Of a stretch of DNA of 64,000 nt, positions 12,242 through 25,091 are shown in pieces (within the stretch, counting starts at the first letter, position 1; every line of letters starts with the position of its first letter). The notes under the pieces were generated by a model. It did no database searches. It saw only the letters and a program-made list of their open reading frames with translations, and was not told the origin of the DNA. A program made the position numbers and the translations under genes. This DNA comes from Puccinellia tenuiflora (taxonomy: Eukaryota > Streptophyta > Magnoliopsida > Poales > Poaceae): the NCBI GenBank assembly GCA_012064385.1, contig QRDG01000965.1:62001-126000 (forward strand), in the 5' to 3' direction.

Positions 12242-14479
12242 GAAAGCGCGCTCGTCGAGTTCCTGCGCGAGAATTGGAAGATATTCGCCTGGCAACCTTC
12301 TGACATGCCAGGTATACCAAGGGAACTCGCCGAGCACTCCTTACGCGTCCGCAAAGACGCCAGACCAGTCAAGCAGACCATGAGGCGCTTCGCGGGTCCC
12401 AAGAGAGATGCCATCAGCAAGGAGATTGACCGGCTGCTTCACGCCGGATTTATTCGAGAGATAAAGGAGTCAGAGTGGGTAGCAAACCCGGTACTGGTGG
12501 AAAAGAAGAAGACGAAGAAACTCCGCATGTGCGTCGACTTCACCGCCATCAACAAGTGCTGCCCCAAAGATCACTTTCCGCTCCCGCGGATTGATCAGAT
12601 CGTCGATTCGACTGCAGGTTGCGCACGCCTATCCTTCCTGGATGCCTACTCCGGGTACCAGCAGATCAGGATGAAAGTCGAGGATCAGGAGAAGACGGCG
12701 TTCATCACACCACATGGTGTATTCTGTTACCAGATGATGCCATTCGGGTTGAAGAATGCTGGAGCCACATACCAGCGCACGATGCAGGCCTGCCTGAAGA
12801 AGCTCATAGGACAGATCGTCCAGGTCTACGTCGACGACATAGTCGTCACCACCCGCACAGAGGACAGCCTCGTCGACGACCTCCGCAAGGTCTTCGACGC
12901 GCTCAACAAGTACCAGATCAAGTTAAACCCAGACAAGTGCGTCTTCGGCGTCCCAGCCGGAGAATTACTGGGGTATCTTGTTTCTGCGAGAGGAATCGAA
13001 GCCAACCCTGAGAAGGTGCAGAACATACTCGACATGCCTGCACCGACCAAGCTTCATGAAGTACAACGCCTAGCCGGCAGAGTCGCAGCGCTCAGTCGGT
13101 TTATTAGTAAGTTGGGAGAAAAGGCCCTGCCCTTCTACCAACTGATGAAAAAGGCAGACAAGTTCGAGTGGACAGAGGAGGCACAAGATGCATTCGACAA
13201 ACTGAAACAGACCCTCACAACCCCTCCAGTGCTGGTGGCACCACATGAGAACGAGCCACTGTACCTGTATGTGGCGGCCACGAACAGAGTGGTTAGTACC
13301 GTACTCGTAGTCGAGCGGGAGGAAGAAGGAAAGAGCCACCCTGTTCAGCGACCCGTGTATTACCTCAGCGAGGTGCTAACTGATTCCAAGCAGCGGTACC
13401 CGCATTATCAGAAGCTAGCATACGGAGTCTTCATGACGTCCAGGAAAGTGGTACACTATTTCTCTGAGCACCCGATCACGGTGGTAAGCTCCTCTGCCCT
13501 ATCCGATATTCTCACCAACCCGGCCGCGACAGGAAGAGTCGCCAAGTGGGTTGTCGAGTTAGGGCCATGGGGGTTGAAGTATGTACACCCGAAGGCAATC
13601 AAGGCCCAGGTCCTCCCAGAGTTTACCACAGAGTGGATAGAAGCACAACTGCCTGACGAGCCCGACTTGTCCAATGCATGGACAATGTATTTCGATGGAT
13701 CCAAAAAATTCAACTCAGCCGGAGCAGGAGTCGTGCTCATTTCACCTAAAGGCGACAAGCTGAAGTACGTGCTGCAGATGAAATTCTCAACACCTTCCAA
13801 CAACGAAGCAGAGTACGAAGCCCTGATCCACGGCATGCGGATGGCCCAGAACTGCGGCGCCACTCGCCTCATGATCTACGGCGACTCCTACCTTGTCGTA
13901 CAGCAAACCATGAAGCAGTGCGATGCCATCGCTGATAACATGATAGCCTACAGGGAGTTGTACAATCAACTGGAAGGCCTCTTCGACGGCTGCGAACTGC
14001 GGCACATTGGCCACGAAAGCAACGAAGAAGCTGACGCCCTGGCCAACCTAGGTTCGGATCGAGCTCCGGTGCCACCCGGAGTCTTCCTCGAGTGCATCAC
14101 ACAGCGCTCAATCAAGGTCCGGCCCCCGCCAGGACCCTCTACATCGACAACAAGCACCGCCAACCCGCCAAGCACGGAGAAGGAGGTCATGGAGATAATG
14201 CTGATCGAGCCTACCTGGACAAGCCCGTATCTGGCTTACATGCTGCACCAGCGGCTGCCGGAGAACCCAGTCGAAGCCAAGCGCATCGTCCGCCGTTCCA
14301 AAGGCTTCACCATCATCAATGGCGAGCTCTACAAGAGAAGCATCTCAGGAGTCCTCCAAAGGTGCATCGATCCAGCCGACGGCCAAGCCATCTTACTCGA
14401 CATCCACGCCGGCATATGCGGGCACCACGCAAGCAGTCGAGCACTAGTGGCCAAGGCCTTGCGAGCAGGGTTCTACTAG
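12242..14479 (+). pseudogene. Reverse transcriptase and RNase H of pol
   Basis: The longest open piece, from about 12305 to TAG 14477-14479. RT shows MCVDFTAINK, FLDAYSGYQQI and the catalytic YVDD box at 12826-12837, then the connection domain. RNase H follows with all acidic residues visible: YFDGSKK (about 13690), NEAEYEAL (about 13806), GDSYLVVQQ (about 13880) and DALANLGSD (about 14035). After RNase H comes the start of the integrase zinc region (HAGICGHH). The order RT-RNase H-integrase is diagnostic of Ty3/gypsy. The stop interrupts the integrase zinc-binding module in its middle. Confidence 0.9.
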
Positions 14480-15451
14480 CCCACCGCAATGCAAGACGCA
14501 GAAGAACTGGTAAAAAAGTGCGTTGGCTGTCAGGAGTTCGCCAACAAGCCGCATGCACCAGCGTCGGCACTGAAGACAATACCACTCGCATGGCCCCTTC
14601 GCACAATGGGGGCTCGACATGGTAGGTCCCTTCAAGAAATCCTCCCCAGGCAGGCACACTCACCTCCTGGTGGCAGTCGACAAGTTCACGAAGTGGATCG
14701 AGGCGGTCCCAATCACAAGCTCAACCGCAACCTCAGCGGTCAACTTTATCAGGTCGATCATCTTCAGGTTCGGTGTGCCGCACGGCATCATCACCGACAA
14801 CGGGACGAACTTCACAGCCGAAGAATTCAGGGATTTTTGCTCTGAACAAGGCATCAAGCTCAGTTATGCATCCGTCTCGCACCCGCAGTCCAATGGGCAA
14901 GTCGAGAAGGCCAACGGCCTAGTCAGCAAAGGCATCAAGAAGCGTCTGCGAGTACCATTGAAGCGAGCCGCAAGAGCCTGGGTGGAGGAGTTACCAAGTG
15001 TGCTGTGGAGCCTACGCACCACGCCAAACAGATCTACCCAGTATACACCATTCTTCATGGTGTACGGTGCCGAAGCAGTCCTGCCCTGCGACATCAAATT
15101 CAATGCTCCACGAGTGGTGGCATACGACGAGTCTGATGCGGAAGAAGCACTTGAAGATGATGTGGATGTCCTGGACGAAGCATGAGACATCGCCCTAAGC
15201 CGCACAGCCGTCTACCAGCAAGACCTGCGCAACTACCACGGTCGGCGACTGCGGCCTAGAGCATTCGTCCCAGGGACCTGGTTCTCCGGCTCAAGCAGAA
15301 GAAGGTGCACAAACTCGCCTCCCCATGGGAGGGGCCATACATTGTGACAGAGGCAATCGGCAACGGAGCTTACCGCCTGAAGGACTCGAAGACGGGGACA
15401 GTCTGCAGCAATCCGTGGAACGTGGCACAGTTATGCCGCTTCTACGCCTGA
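14480..15451 (+). pseudogene. Integrase of pol, broken by frameshifts and a stop
   Basis: The zinc module completes with CVGCQEF (about 14520). An extra C near 14597 shifts the frame. The core then runs from 14619 with the catalytic D,D,E positions visible: VAVDKFTKW, ITDNGTNF (about 14793) and SNGQVEKANG (about 14890). TGA at 15183-15185 and a one-base loss near 15275 break the C-terminus, which can be followed in another frame (SPWEGPYIV, NPWNVAQLCRFYA) to TGA 15449-15451. No chromodomain is visible. Confidence 0.85.
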
Positions 15452-15633
15452 TCGACCCCAGCTTGTAAACTTCACCTTGTTAAGTAGCAGCAGGTTTCTT
15501 ACGCACTCTTTCCCTCGCCAGGGTACCTAAGGGGACTGGAAGGGTTTTAACGAGGCGGCCTGTTTGCGAGAATCAATAAAGATATTTGAAGAAAAAGACT
15601 TGTCATTTCTTCCTTTACGAGCAATCAACTTAA

Positions 15634-16245
15634 ATCCTAGGCCGCCACTCGAACCACTCGGGGGCTCGCGCCATACAGGTCAAAGTACAGCCTTGGCCGC
15701 CACTCGAATCACTCGGGGGCTGCGCCACACAGGCATAACTCGAAAATCCTAGGCCGCCACTCGAACCACTCGTGGGCTCGCGCCATACAGGTCTAAGTCC
15801 AGCCTAGGCCGCCACTCGAATCACTCGGGGGCTGCGCCACACAGGCATAACTCGAAAATCCTAGGCCGCCACTCGAACCACTCGGGGGCTCGCGCCATAT
15901 AGGTCTAAGTCCAGCCTAGGCCGCCACTCGAATCACTCGGGGGCTGCGCCACACAGGCATAACTCGAAAATCCTAGGCCGCCACTCGAACCACTCGGGGG
16001 CTTGCGCCATACAGGTCTAAGTCCAGCCTAGGCCGCCACTCGAATCACTCGGGGGCTGCGCCACACAGGCATAACTCGAAAATCCTAGGCCGCCACTCGA
16101 ACCACTCGGGGGCTCGCGCCATACAGGTCTAAGTCCAGCCTTGGCCGCCGCTCGAATCACTCGGAGGCTGCGCCACACAGGCATAAACTCAAAAATCCTA
16201 GGCCGCCACTCGATTCACTCGGGGGCTCGCGCCATACAGGCTTAC
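15634..16245. repeat. 112-bp tandem array made of two half-repeats, rich in PPT-like boxes
   Basis: Units start at about 15634, 15746, 15858, 15970, 16082 and 16195 (period 112, once 113). Each unit has two related halves of about 55 bp starting ggccgccactcgaa and carrying cactcgggggct, one half with cgcgccatacagg and the other with gcgccacacagg. The same cactcgggggct string is the presumed polypurine tract next to the 3' LTR (31086-31098). The array lies between the integrase end and the antisense genes. Confidence 0.9.
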
Positions 16246-16357
16246 GAGTGCAAAATCACACGTTATACATTCAGCGAATAACATCACATGGGCATACATA
16301 CATGCATATTTACACTAATGTTACAATCTAACATTGTACAGCAAAGGGTTATTGTCT

Positions 16358-17227
16358 TTAGTCGACAGACTCTTCCTTTGGCGCATCTAAGGGCCCGACG
16401 ATTTCTTCAGTTCGGTGCAGGACCTGTTGCATCGCCTGACGTGCAGCCGCAAGGGATTCAGCATAATCAACATCTCTAGGCAAGCCATCAAGTATTCTGT
16501 CCAAGGGAACATGAGGCCGATGCAGTCGAACATAAGCAAACGCCGTGTTGGCCCCGGCAACAAGCTGAGCGAAGACGACCTCCTTCAACGCCCTGCTACT
16601 GCGGAACTTCTCCAACAGCGCGGGCAATCCAGTCGGCTGCTCACCAAGGGGGAAGAACACTTTGTTGATTTGCCAGAGTGCTTTCCTGCAACCTTCAAGA
16701 ATGAACGCAGCTCGCCAGGTGCGATCCAGCATCCGCGCGAGTACACGGCCCTCTTCCTTATGTACCCAGAATTGACGAGCTTCGACCGAGACACCGGTGG
16801 CTTCCCTCTCCACGCGCTCGTCCACTCGAGTGTTCTCGGCTTGCCAGGCGGGGTTAACAACTGCAATTAACGGGTCAAGATGCAGAACAACACAAGCATG
16901 AAGAAATCAAAGCGAAGCAGCTAGAGCCCAACCTTGTAGCTGTCGACATATCAGATCAATTTGGTCAAGAAGGAACCGTTCGCGCTGATTGAACGGCCCA
17001 GCGGAACGCGCCCTGAGGCGTTCAAGCTCCACTTCAGCTATCCGCAGCTTCGACTCAAGTTCAACGATCTCATTCCTCATATAGTTAAACACCTGCTGGT
17101 CGTTAACGCTTCGTGTGGGAGTTGGACCAGCTGGGTGCTGTTGGCGAGCGGGCACAGCAGAAGAGGTACCCTCACCCTCATTTACACAGGTGGCCTCGGC
17201 GACTTCAAGAGCAGCATTTTCATCAGG
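16358..17227 (-). CDS. Antisense exons of element 2, distal part (265 codons)
   Basis: Two exons read on the - strand. The exon 17227-16933 begins after an AG at 17229-17228 and ends at a GT donor; the exon 16860-16358 begins after gcag and ends at TAG. Both are open, and the junction is in phase (one base plus two bases). The first contains a coiled-coil-like stretch (RNEIVELESKLRIAEVELE). The second is helical, with many Trp/Leu and Arg. No in-frame ATG is seen near the exon's start, so it is probably downstream exons of the larger antisense gene. A weak GT donor at 17388-17387 would join it in phase 0, skipping the stop at 17383. Alternatively it is a separate gene whose start I cannot see. 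No known domain is recognised. Confidence 0.55.
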
Positions 17228-18713
17228 CTGCCAAGTTAGGTGGTGTCAAACAGAAGCCATATTCATTCTAGCAAAAGACTCGAAGAGGTACATTCACATG
17301 GAGGAATCAGAAAATGCATTGATAAAAAGACTTCATTAAGTTCACTACAAAAGGCGAATCAAAGGGAACCCTACTACAAAGACTACACTGCAGACTCCGA
17401 CTGCGAGCGACTCTTCTTGGAGGCTAACTCTGCAACCCTGGCAAGCTTCCTCTCAAAGGTATCAATTAGCTTAACAGCTAACTGACTCGCTTTTGCCTTG
17501 ACGCTGTTTAGCGACTTGGTCTTGCCATCGGGTTTTCGAGGAAAGTCGCTGACAACTGCCTCGAAGTCGCCTGCGACCTCATGGCCAAGCAAAAGCCGAA
17601 AAGTGAACTCTGAGCCGCGTACCGTCTGAGCACGCGTGTAGTCCGCTAGGGTGGTCGCCTCGCCTTCAAACGGGGCCGCAAGCGCATCAACATCGGCCGG
17701 CGACGGCTGGTTGGGGAAGATGCTCCGATGCACACTCGCCAGGGCATCTTTCGACTTCTGCAGCGCCGCCGAAGATTGCTGCAGTGCAGTCGAAGCATAC
17801 GCATGGGCGCGGTCAACGAAGCCAACAGCCGTCTCCAGGTCGACATTCTCACTGGAAGTATCTTCTGGAGGAGCGCCTCCGCACGGCTCTGAACAACGAA
17901 GATGACCACACTTGTGACACATCCGAAGTCGACACAAGACAAAGTAGGCAATAAGCCGAGATACTTACCTCCGATTACATTGGCGAGTGCGAGCAAGCGT
18001 TCAACCTGGGTCTTCTCTAGATCCCCCCGGGTTCGCTCACGCTTTTGAGCTGCACCCAGGGACTTCTCCAGCTCGGCGACCCGCCTCGCCAGACTCTCCC
18101 TTTCGCCTGTGAATCACCGGATCAAAGTTAAAAATGAAGATAGTCGACACACCTCCCGAATGCACGGTTTGGTACTCACTGTTGGCTTGCTCCAGAGCAA
18201 TGCGGAGTCGACCCCCCTCCTTCTCCATTCGCATGAAGGCCGTGGCTCCCTCCAGCAGCTGGCGACAAAACGGCTGTGCAAAGAACAGGATATCAATCTG
18301 CGCCCGACTATTCTAGTCACGCACATCTTCGGGGGCTACTCCCATCGGGAGCGCTGTTCGCGCACCCGACACAAGAATTTGCAGGGTTAAGACAGAATAT
18401 ACTTACGTGCCCAAGCAGCTCAGCATCCACTGCAGTCGTATCAGCAGCTCTTTCTGGCCTCGTGGAGGTTGACGTCTTCAGCGTCAAGGGATTATTGGCC
18501 TCAGGCGCCTCTTCGGGTGCCCCAGTGGTCCGCTCCAGGACAGCCGCGGACTCATGTTCCTCATCGCGAGGTGAAGAGCCGGCACCACCAGTGTGATGGC
18601 TATATAAAGAAGCAAAAATTCAGAAAAGCGTCCAAGGAGTCGAAAGAAGAACAAAGACAAAAAAGCGTACTCGCAAAGGCTTACCTGTAGACATCCTCAT
18701 CCTCGCTGCTCAT

Positions 18714-21700
18714 TGTAACGCCCCGACCCCGGAATTATACAGAGAGGCTATGTATTCGACACAACCATCAATGTATAAAACAAAGATCGAGACTTGTGGA
18801 ACAGAACTGGCACAAAGCATGACTCTACGACACAAAACATATAGCAACTCATATAATGAGAAGAATACAAATTACACAACAAAAGGATCACAGATCCAAC
18901 AATTTAACAAGCGGAAGCGGGTAGTGTTGTCTAACAACAAGAAGCAAATATATGGCCTAAGAGGCCTACAATAAACATCACCCAAGCCAGCTTGTTCCAC
19001 GGTCCCAAGCTGCCACCTGGGAACCCCAGACTAGTAGTCGACGTCAACGAAGAACCCACCTAGCTGCTCGGTGTCGTCCTCCTCTGAAATACAAAATCAT
19101 AGAGGCAGCAAAGAGAGACTGAGTACGATGTACTCGCAAGTTTAGTAGGGCGATATAGGCCCAATGACTGACGGAGGCTCTAAAGCTTTATATGTATTTC
19201 TTTTGCATAAAGCTAATTTTCATCAACCGAAACATAATTGACACAAGGCATTCGTCTACTCAGAGTAATTTTATAAACGGGGTAAGAGAGTAAACATCTG
19301 TCAACTTTGGTTCTCATCGAACCCTTTTGTAACCTACCCCTCTCATCTCCACCAAGGCACCCCCTCGACTCACCCTCGAGGAGTGAACCTTTATCACACG
19401 TTGATTATGCAACCTTTAGCTGCCATATCAATTAGGTTAATATTCTCTATGGTCTTATCGTCTATTCCCAAGTCGTCCATAACCGTGGACACGGCTTTTC
19501 GAAAAGATTAACCCTGCAGGGGTGTACTAATTTACCCATCGGTACCGTCCGGCTCACCTAGTTGGCCCTCTTCCGGGGAAGGCCGGCGAACGGGCGCGGT
19601 TAGACCTTTACATTGCATGAGGCTTACTCAAGGACCATCAGTGTGCGGAAGGACAGGTTAAGCGCTCTCAGCGCCCTGCCCCGCGGCCACGTTCCTAAAC
19701 ACCACCATCCTCGTTTCTTTTCCACCCACACAACTCACGCGCAAATGGAATAGCAAACTAGAGGACCCTTGACAAGCCCCTCACAACTTATTCGGTCAAA
19801 GGGGGTTCCATATGCCCCCACCTCCGGAAGCACGCTCAGTCTTGGTTCAAGAGGTAAAGAACTCGCACCTAGGGGCTAGAGTGAGGCAAAACACCATCCC
19901 CGATGGCAACTCACCCAAGCCGTCTTAGCATTTTAATTAAGCATCACATTTATCCACCACGCCCGAATCATTCCATCAACATCAATAATTTATGGAATTA
20001 ACAACGGACATAAAGCATTTACGTAAGCATGGCTAAGCATAGCTAAGCATATGAATACCACAATTCAAATTTTATCTCGGCCAACACTTCAACCCTAGGT
20101 TTCATAGGTAGGGATACATGTGATTGGCTCGGGGAAGAACATGCATTCATAGGGTATTCTATTATTTACCGAAAGAGACATTTGAACCGCATGCAATATT
20201 ATGGTGGATAAAATAATTTGATAAAAACATAGGATGCTAGATGCCAAGAAGGTTAGGTTATCTCTTGCCTTGCTGCCCGGTAGTGAAGCACTGCTCGTCG
20301 GGGTAAGTAGAGAGACCCTCGACTCCGGAATCTATCGATACCCAAAAGAAATACAAAGCACACATAAATCACACGAACTCCAAATGCAATGCTCAATCAC
20401 ATGATGACATGTCCAATTGATGCAACCATATTATTATATAAATTAAAAGCAAAATTAAATGAGGAGCCAAATAATTAGTGCAATTATTTGGAAACAACCC
20501 CATATTTATCTTAGTGGCCATTCTTTATAGATTATTGAATTATTAGATAGGTGGCTCAAATATGCATGAACATGACAAGAATGGATAGGATTCGTCATCC
20601 CGATCATTTCGGTAATTTATTCATAATTTTCGGGTCACCGATGAATAATTGACAAATTAATTAAATAAATGAATTCAATCCATTTAATCAAATTATGAAT
20701 AACATCAAATAAGAATTTGTGATCATGATGTGATAAGTGCATGATTTAATAGCATTTGAAGTGGGAATCACTTTGATATTTAAAACATAAAGTTTGGACA
20801 ATTATTTAATAAATTAAGCATTTTCCTAATTTGGGATTTATATAACCCATTTTAGGAATTCTTAAATAACCAAAAATAAATCAATTCCAAAAGAAGATTA
20901 CAATGACTCCAAGGGGTAGAGGTTGGTTTTGCTGAACATTTGGAAACTTTATTTGTCGAATTTGAAGCATTATTCGAAAAGATACGAATTATTTAAATTT
21001 CAATTTATAATTCCAAAAAAAAACGCAGGTTTTACTGTTTGGGCCGGCCTGTAAATCGGCCCAGGCCGGTGTGCAAGCCGGGCCAATGGCCGCCGGCCTC
21101 AGAGCCGGCCCAAACCGGTTGGCAGGCCGGGGACCCATCCGAGACTGCCGGCCTAACGGCCGGCCCAGACCGGGGCCAGGCCGGGGAGGCATCGGAGGCT
21201 TCCGGCCTCAGAGCCAGCCCAGGCCGGTTTCCCGGCCGGCGCGTAGGGCACGCGCGCGGGCGGCACCCGACGGGGAGCGGCCGGCGACGAACGAAATCGA
21301 CGGCGAGGAGAGGGAGAAGGGCGCGGGAATGGCTGGCAAGGACGCACGGCTCACCTTAGGTACGCACGGGAGGACGACGACGACGCGGAGGGGCGGAGTC
21401 GCCGGGAATCGTCCGGCGAGCGGCTCGGCCGAGGCGGGATGTCGATGACGGAATCGTCGATTCCCGACCACCCCGGCTCGATTCCGTGTCCTGGAAGGAC
21501 GGTGAGGATGCGGTGGAGCGAGCGCCGGCCTTCAGTCGACCTTGCGCGCACGGATACGACGGCGGCGAGCTCGAACCCCACGGCGGCAAGGAGGAGCTCG
21601 GGTGGGGAGAAAGAATCGCTCGATCCGGAGAGAAAGGAGAGGAATGGAGAGAGAAGAAGAAGGGGGGGCAGGTGAGCGTCTTCGACGTGGCCCTTGACCA

Positions 21701-22457
21701 CCAGGGGGCAGCGGCAGGGCGGCATGGGCATTGCCGACGCGGCGGCATGGCGCCAGTGGAGCTGGCCACCGTGGAGGAGAGAGGGAAAGGAATTTACGAA
21801 GAGGTCCCTGGAATTTTTGAAATACTTGCAAACAAGCCCAGCAGCAGTGTTAAACCATTTAATTAGAGCCCCAGGACAGTTTCTAAAATCCCAGAAAAAT
21901 TCACAGAGAATAGAATTACCCTCTTGAACCACCACAAAAATTGGTGAGGTCAAATAAATTAGTTTGCCCAACATTTGTTCATAGCTTTTAGATAGGGCAT
22001 TTTTGATAAATTCCAAAATAGATTTATTTGGGGCATTTAAACATTTCAATAAATTATGAAATATTTATGGAGTCTCATATTATAATAATGCAGCACCCCA
22101 TATTTTTATTTTGGAAATTGGGAGAGTTCAACTTGGTTCCACAATAGGAGTGAATTAACCCAATTTTGGATTCTCAATTTTAATTACCAATTGGCAACAT
22201 TTGGGAAAAATAGGGAAAAGTTGTAAGATGCAAAAATTGGAACTTCCGAAACAATTTGGAAGTTCTTTTAGTTGTTTCCAAGTTGGTCATTGACATTGGG
22301 TTGGAAATTGTAAGAAGGGTTTGTTTCCTTTGTTTTAAATTCAAGGTGTTGCTTTGTTTTAACATTAGCAAATTTTAAAATGGATGCCATGATGCAATAC
22401 AAAACAAAAAGTGAAAATTTGGCCCATATTTTAGGGTACCAAATTGGGGCTGTTACA
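18714..22457 (-). repeat. 3' LTR of element 3
   Basis: 3744 bp. It includes a GC-rich block at about 21035-21250 made of repeated GGCCGGCC-type palindromes, embedded in an otherwise AT-rich LTR. A - strand ORF of 232 codons (22049-21351) crosses the GC-rich part; its partner in the other LTR is 248 codons. No domain is recognised. Confidence 0.92.
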
Positions 22458-25091
22458 ATTCTACCCCCCTTACAAGAATCTCGTCCCGAGATTCTAGAGT
22501 AGAAGTTGTGATGAGTGAGAACATAGAAACTCCTAACATTAACAATCTACTAGATTCTCACGATGATCTTCCTTGTTCCAGAGATTGGCTAACTAACTTG
22601 ACATGCCAAAAAGGCGGAAAGAACAGGAGATAACTTACGGTGACGGACAAGAGGAAGCTTGCCCAAAACCTAAGCCATTGAGGGAACAAGGAACGACTTG
22701 ACCAAACAAAAGTCGAGCCGATGATAGGACAACCGATCACCAAGACTTCACTTCAAACCACCCGTTGGATAGACCGTAGAGATTTGGCACCGTGAGGAGG
22801 AAGGCATCTTCTGGACTCCACACTTCGGATACACAAGAGATTTCCATAAGATTGAGGATTGGGCCCTAAGGCGACTGATGAAATGACCCAACGTCCGTGT
22901 GATTGGGCATACCTTTGAGTTCACCTAGGAAGGATAGATATAGCATTTGATCCACAATTAGCTAGAGAGGTAAAACCTCATAACGAGATATTGCCACAAG
23001 ATAGAGGAAGCAGAAGGGTCGACCGATAGATATTAGCAACTCTGTGGTGATGTTCTCCTTGAGGTTCTAGATATCACACTCCGGCTTCGGAAAAAGCCTT
23101 CATTCAATCCTCAAGCGAAAGTCGTACTTGAGATAGAGAAAAGACCATATGGAAAAACTACCAGGGTAAATTACACATTACCCTCAGGGATAGTGGTTGA
23201 GGTTAAAGATTTGAGAGATCTCGTCAATAGGCCTTCCGGTGAGGTGAATGAGCCACAACACCGGACTTGTCGGGTTACTAGTAGGTTTAGGTCACGCTCT
23301 TGATAGACTCCAAGCATCACTTTTGCTTGAGATCCGGAGTTGCTTAGCCGTGTGGGTAACTCAGACTTGGCATGTCCGGGGAAAGAGTTTGCTAAAGTTA
23401 GCCGATAGATAGGATAACTAGATTCTCAGATAAGGGCTACATGGACAAGCTCCAAAACACGAGGTAGATTGGGAGTTCCATTGGGTCACGATCACGACGA
23501 GGAAATTGAACCAGCGTGAACTCCAAACAAGAAGCCCAACTGATTCATGATTGGGAAGCACCGGTAAGATGATAAGGTTTTGCCAAATTCTTCTTATTTA
23601 GGAGCGACTTGGTCAGGGGTTTTGGTGTGCACACATGGCTTAGTCAGAGAACGGGAGGTACCAACCTACCAGCTCACTAATGCACGTATGCATAACCAAC
23701 TTGTGATTTAACCCGAGGAGACAAGGCGAACTTCACTCAGATCCATAGCGACAAAAGTCACTGGTTGCGAGAGAAGACTTGCATTTCAAGGAAAAGATGT
23801 GGTCTTTAGAGCTTCGACATGAATCTAACTCGTTGACCGAAGGTGCACCTAGACGAATGAACTTGGCAGCTCCGACAACTCAGCTCGATGATATGATTAC
23901 CAGTCAGGCTAGGAGTGCCATCAAAGTCCTTGGATTTCAAGCAATAACAATTGCTAAGAATTTCATATTACCACAACGATATTCATCCTCAATACTCTCG
24001 AGCCCGAAAAACTCGGAGGTAGATGGATAAGGAAGGGTAGGAGCATCACTTCATCAAGCTCATCATGAGACTAAGCACGACTTCTCGATATAAAAGAGCG
24101 TGACACTCCAAGGTGGAACGGAACAAAAGCTAGACAAGCTCCTATTCCGCGATTTACAAAACTTTGACCTGACCGAAATATGGACGAGGTACCGGAGTTT
24201 GTTTCTCCTGACATCCCGAAATGGAATGCCCTAACGAACCACAAGAATAACATGCATCAGAACACCCCAATGCACGATGAACTTGATTGTCAACAGACTG
24301 ATGGAGGTCGGACAACAGATTTAGGGCAACGGCCGGCTAACAACAATTTAGGATATTGCAGAAGCCCATGTTAGCACTCTTCCGACAACTAGTGCCGAAA
24401 AGGTTTCAGGAACGGATGTTAGTGGAGGGATCACCGGTATTGATGGAAAACTCGCTAAGAGCAATCCCGTCATGATTCAGATGATTCCATAACAGAGAGC
24501 CTAGGTACGCTAGTGACGAAGAAGAGCATTGCCGAGGAAACCAATTACGGCTGCAACCTCGAGTTTGAAGACCAACTTCAATTTTTGCCAACCTGATGTA
24601 GGGTTTGACCTTTAACACCAGGATTCAACGGGAAAGATCTTGGGTTAAAGATCAGCTTCATGCACCGGGACTCACAATAGCATAATGCTCACAAGGGCGA
24701 CAACCCTCATGAATCATTACACCGGAGCCCTAGCACAATCCGGGACCTTCGGTTCAAGATCTTGGACTACAGCAAGGGATTATCTTGATGAACCATCATA
24801 CTTCCTTTCTTCGGCTTCAGAATCTGGCAGACGAGCAGAGTTAACCACTAACTAAAGATAGAACCCAACCTCGTGATCCTAGAAATTTAGGAGTTGCCGA
24901 CGATCAGAAAACCGTTAAAGTCAAATAGAGGTAAGATGGCACCGAGATCAGAGTGAATTGAATAAGGAGTAAAAAGAATCCTAGGAGGGTTTTCACAACT
25001 CATTTTTAGGTTAAAAATAATTTTCACGAACTAGACTCGACATCGACCAAAGAAAGGGTTTCCTACAGGCAGTCCTGCTCTGATACCAACT
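22458..25091 (-). other. Non-coding interior of element 3
   Basis: Polypurine tract at 22458-22472 (- strand AAGGGGGGTAGAAT), preceded on the - strand by the gggacgagattcttgtaag context typical of Tekay-like elements. Primer-binding site at 25077-25088, three bases from the LTR. Between them there are only ORFs shorter than 85 codons on either strand, none with a gag, RT or integrase motif. It must have moved using proteins supplied in trans. Confidence 0.85.

Noticed and set aside
15634..16245. CRISPR-like array
   Set aside because: Units are 112 bp, directly adjacent, with no unique spacers; it is a retrotransposon minisatellite in a plant genome.
21351..22049. 232-codon - strand ORF in element 3's 3' LTR as a gene
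   Set aside because: Its GC-rich half rarely produces stops by chance, it has no recognised domain, and its twin in the other LTR is not independent evidence.
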